Shown here: positions 44,846-46,552 of the stretch, piece after piece
How positions within the stretch are numbered: position 1 is the first letter of the stretch
How the letters are laid out: each line of letters opens with the position of its first letter
NCBI RefSeq assembly: GCF_003458415.1
Contig: NZ_QRUF01000001.1
Location: forward strand, 224,833 to 271,384
DNA: 46,552 nt
From: Collinsella sp. AF25-2LB
GTDB taxonomy: Bacteria; Actinomycetota; Coriobacteriia; Coriobacteriales; Coriobacteriaceae
Direction: 5' to 3'
Notes under the pieces: generated by a model
The model's database searches: none
What the model was told of the DNA's origin: nothing
Seen by the model: the letters and a program-made list of their open reading frames with translations, nothing else
Program-made: the position numbers and the translations under genes

Positions 44846-45478
44846 ATGAGCCAAGAGATGATGGATAAAACCTGTCGCGGTTTTGCCGAGGCGCTGGCCG
44901 CGCGCGAGCCGGTTCCCGGTGGTGGCAGCGCGAGCGCTTTTGTGGGCGCGCTGGGCGCCTCGCTTTGCGGGATGGTCGCTCGTTATGGGGCAACTAATCC
45001 CGCGCTTGCCGATCGCGCAGACGATCTGACGCGCGCATTTGCCCAGGCAGACGAGTTGGTGCAGGAGCTTGTGGGCCTGGTTGCCGAGGATGTTCGTGCA
45101 TACGGCCAGGTATCTGCGGCATACGGTATTCCTCGTGATGATCCGGCTCGACCTGCGGCGATTCAGGATGCGCTGCGCGTGGCTGCCATGCCTCCGTATC
45201 GGATCATGGACGCCTGCGGGCGCGCGCTGGCGCTGCTCGAGGTCATGGCGGACAAGGGCTCCCGACAGCTGCTGTCCGACGTGGCGTGCGGTGCCGTATT
45301 CTGCCGCGCCGCCATGCAGGGCGCGAGCCTGACGCTCTTTGCGAACACCACATCTATGAAGGATCGCGCTCGTGCTGAGGAGCTCGAGACGGCGTGTGAT
45401 GAGTTGCTCGACACATGGTTGCCGCGCGCCGATGCGCTGGCGCGCCGCGCCGCCGACGCTGCAAGGAAGAGAGGATAG
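44846..45478 (+). CDS. Cyclodeaminase/cyclohydrolase family protein (FchA-like methenyl-THF cyclohydrolase)
   Basis: 210 residues from the ATG at 44846, with GAAGGTG about 9 bp upstream (a longer start at 44786 is unsupported). The all-helical FTCD_C fold is recognisable from PVPGGGSASAFVGALGASLCGMVARY and the late DVACGAVFCRAAMQGASLTLFAN. Family members are formimino-THF cyclodeaminase or methenyl-THF cyclohydrolase (FchA). folD follows 2 bp downstream, and that FolD lacks cyclohydrolase residues, so the cyclohydrolase role is favoured. Confidence 0.85.
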   Translation: MSQEMMDKTCRGFAEALAAREPVPGGGSASAFVGALGASLCGMVARYGATNPALADRADDLTRAFAQADELVQELVGLVAEDVRAYGQVSAAYGIPRDDPARPAAIQDALRVAAMPPYRIMDACGRALALLEVMADKGSRQLLSDVACGAVFCRAAMQGASLTLFANTTSMKDRARAEELETACDELLDTWLPRADALARRAADAARKRG

Positions 45479-45480
45479 CC

Positions 45481-46335
45481 ATGGCTGAACTGCTGAAGGG
45501 TGCTCCCGTCGCTCGCGCTTTGACTGAGGAACTTGCTGCTCGCTGCGCAGCCCTGCGCGAGCGGGGCGTTGTTCCGACGTTGGCTATCGTGCGTGTGGGT
45601 GAACGCGAGGACGACCTATCCTACGAGCGCGGTGCGCTCAGGCGCTGCGAGAAGGTTGGCATTGAAGCTCGCCGCGTTTTGCTTCCCGCCGATGTTTCGC
45701 AGGACGAGCTGTTGGCGGCCATCGAGGACATCAATTCCGACCCCGCTGTTCATGGCTGCCTGATGTTCCGCCCGCTGCCCGCCGGCCTTGACGAGGACGC
45801 GGTTGCCTCGGCACTCGATCCCGCCAAGGACGTTGACTCCATGACGCCGGCTTCGCTGCTCACCACGCTTTCGGGGCGCGGCGAGGGTTTTGCCCCCTGC
45901 ACAGCCGAAGCCGTGCTTGCTTTGCTGGATCATTACGGCGTTGAGCTGGATGGAGCTAAGGTTGCTGTGGTCGGTCGGTCTCTGGTGATTGGCCGTCCCG
46001 TTGCCGCCATGCTTACGGCGAGCAATGCGACCGTGACGACGTGCCATACGCATACGCACGACCTTGCTGCCGAGTGCCGTGCTGCCGACATTGTGGTTGC
46101 CGCCGTTGGACGCGCACGTACGATTGGCGTGGATGCGGTTCGCGAGGGCCAGACGATCATCGATGTTGGCATTAATTGGGACGAGGCCGCTGGCAAGCTG
46201 GTGGGTGACGTCGATTCTGATGCTGCGGAGCCGGTCGTTAACGCCATCACGCCCGTGCCGGGCGGCGTGGGCGCTGTGACGACGGCGATCCTCGCCAAAC
46301 ACGTGATCGAAGCGGCCGAGCGCGCATCGAAATAG
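45481..46335 (+). CDS. folD: FolD-type methylene-THF dehydrogenase lacking cyclohydrolase residues
   Basis: 284 residues, ATG 2 bp after the FTCD_C gene, with AAGAGAGGA upstream. FolD fold: N-terminal catalytic domain and Rossmann domain with VVGRSLVIGRPVAAML and the C-terminal TPVPGGVGAVTTAIL. The catalytic YxxxK reads YERGA (Y48, A52 where Lys is expected), and the active-site Gln of the QLPLP motif is Arg97 in MFRPLP; KDVDS (D119) is kept. Lys and Gln are needed for the cyclohydrolase step, so this is probably a dehydrogenase only, with the upstream protein doing the other step. Confidence 0.9.
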   Translation: MAELLKGAPVARALTEELAARCAALRERGVVPTLAIVRVGEREDDLSYERGALRRCEKVGIEARRVLLPADVSQDELLAAIEDINSDPAVHGCLMFRPLPAGLDEDAVASALDPAKDVDSMTPASLLTTLSGRGEGFAPCTAEAVLALLDHYGVELDGAKVAVVGRSLVIGRPVAAMLTASNATVTTCHTHTHDLAAECRAADIVVAAVGRARTIGVDAVREGQTIIDVGINWDEAAGKLVGDVDSDAAEPVVNAITPVPGGVGAVTTAILAKHVIEAAERASK

Positions 46336-46359
46336 GCGTTTTGGGCTGTTTGAGGGGTT

Positions 46360-46500
46360 AGTTCTATACCCCGTGGACAAAAAATGCCAAATATGAGTAC
46401 TGTTGCCAAGATAGTCACATATATTTTAGGTCAAATAGGCTCTCTAACGATATTTATTATCGATAGAGAGCTTATTTTATTGGACCTATGAGGAATTACA
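46360..46500. other. AT-rich terminal region with a stem-loop
   Basis: After folD the base composition falls sharply. GCTCTCTAACGATA (46439-46452) pairs with 46458-46471 (one mismatch, 5-nt loop) and is followed by TTATTTTATT, resembling a terminator. The preceding TGCCAAATATGAGTACTGTT stretch is unlike the rest of the window and may be a repeat or the control region of the next gene, which lies outside. Confidence 0.5.
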
Positions 46501-46552
46501 TCATCTAATTTGGTAGCGCGCAGAGATGTGGTGTAAGAGGCGGGGAATGCCC

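Overview
The window is 46.5 kb of high-GC, densely coding bacterial DNA. Gene content and style suggest an anaerobic gut actinobacterium of the class Coriobacteriia, most likely Collinsella. The evidence is a GC-rich coding bias (third-position C/G, AAG/GAC/GAG), a superoxide reductase, a formyl-THF ligase / cyclohydrolase / methylene-THF dehydrogenase set, a sortase-type LADTG anchor and many short palindromic intergenic repeats. This is inference; no rRNA or tRNA gene is present to confirm it.

Layout. 1-2355: the end of an ABC importer operon (lipoprotein binding protein, then a permease fused to an unusually short ATPase). 2412-3724: an orphan RelB/DinJ-like antitoxin remnant under a repeat-rich operator, and a CPBP membrane protease. 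3881-9966: YgiQ radical SAM protein (minus), DUF1275 membrane protein, a strongly codon-biased iron alcohol dehydrogenase and an M42 aminopeptidase. 10103-13512: mnmA, cysK and a divergent Rrf2 regulator, and a small holin-like membrane protein. 13783-14136: a TrpR/YerC regulator preceded by a Trp-containing leader ORF. 14321-28560: a DNA-maintenance block (addB-addA, dnaE, a SWIM-SNF2 helicase). 28711-31176: a superoxide reductase and a degenerate NAD synthetase-like protein. 31419-33627: ruvC-ruvA-ruvB. 33772-39377: fhs, a repeat-containing single-span membrane protein, a Mn-type CDF exporter and a double zinc-ribbon protein. 39378-40898: a mostly non-coding stretch holding a convergent small-RNA/small-ORF pair, an HTH protein and a PH-like protein. 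40994-44382: a Tat-exported, wall-anchored PI-PLC-like protein and a lipoprotein. 44846-46335: an FTCD_C-family cyclohydrolase and a FolD that lacks the usual cyclohydrolase residues.

How the genes fit together. Fhs, the FTCD_C protein and FolD form the formate-to-methylene-THF one-carbon route, with the cyclohydrolase step apparently moved from FolD to the FTCD_C protein. AddAB, RuvABC and possibly the SNF2 helicase serve double-strand-break repair. CysK faces an Rrf2 regulator that probably controls it. Superoxide reductase fits a strict anaerobe.

Most unusual items: (1) at 39519-39802, two facing promoters with the same -10 and the same structured 5' module, one driving a ~95-nt terminated RNA and the other a 30-residue peptide, resembling a type I toxin-antitoxin layout; (2) a NadE-like protein that has lost all its catalytic motifs; (3) an in-frame leader ORF with two Trp codons directly before a TrpR-family gene; (4) the permease-ATPase fusion with a shortened Walker A to Q-loop segment; (5) the FolD/cyclohydrolase split; and (6) several families of intergenic palindromes.
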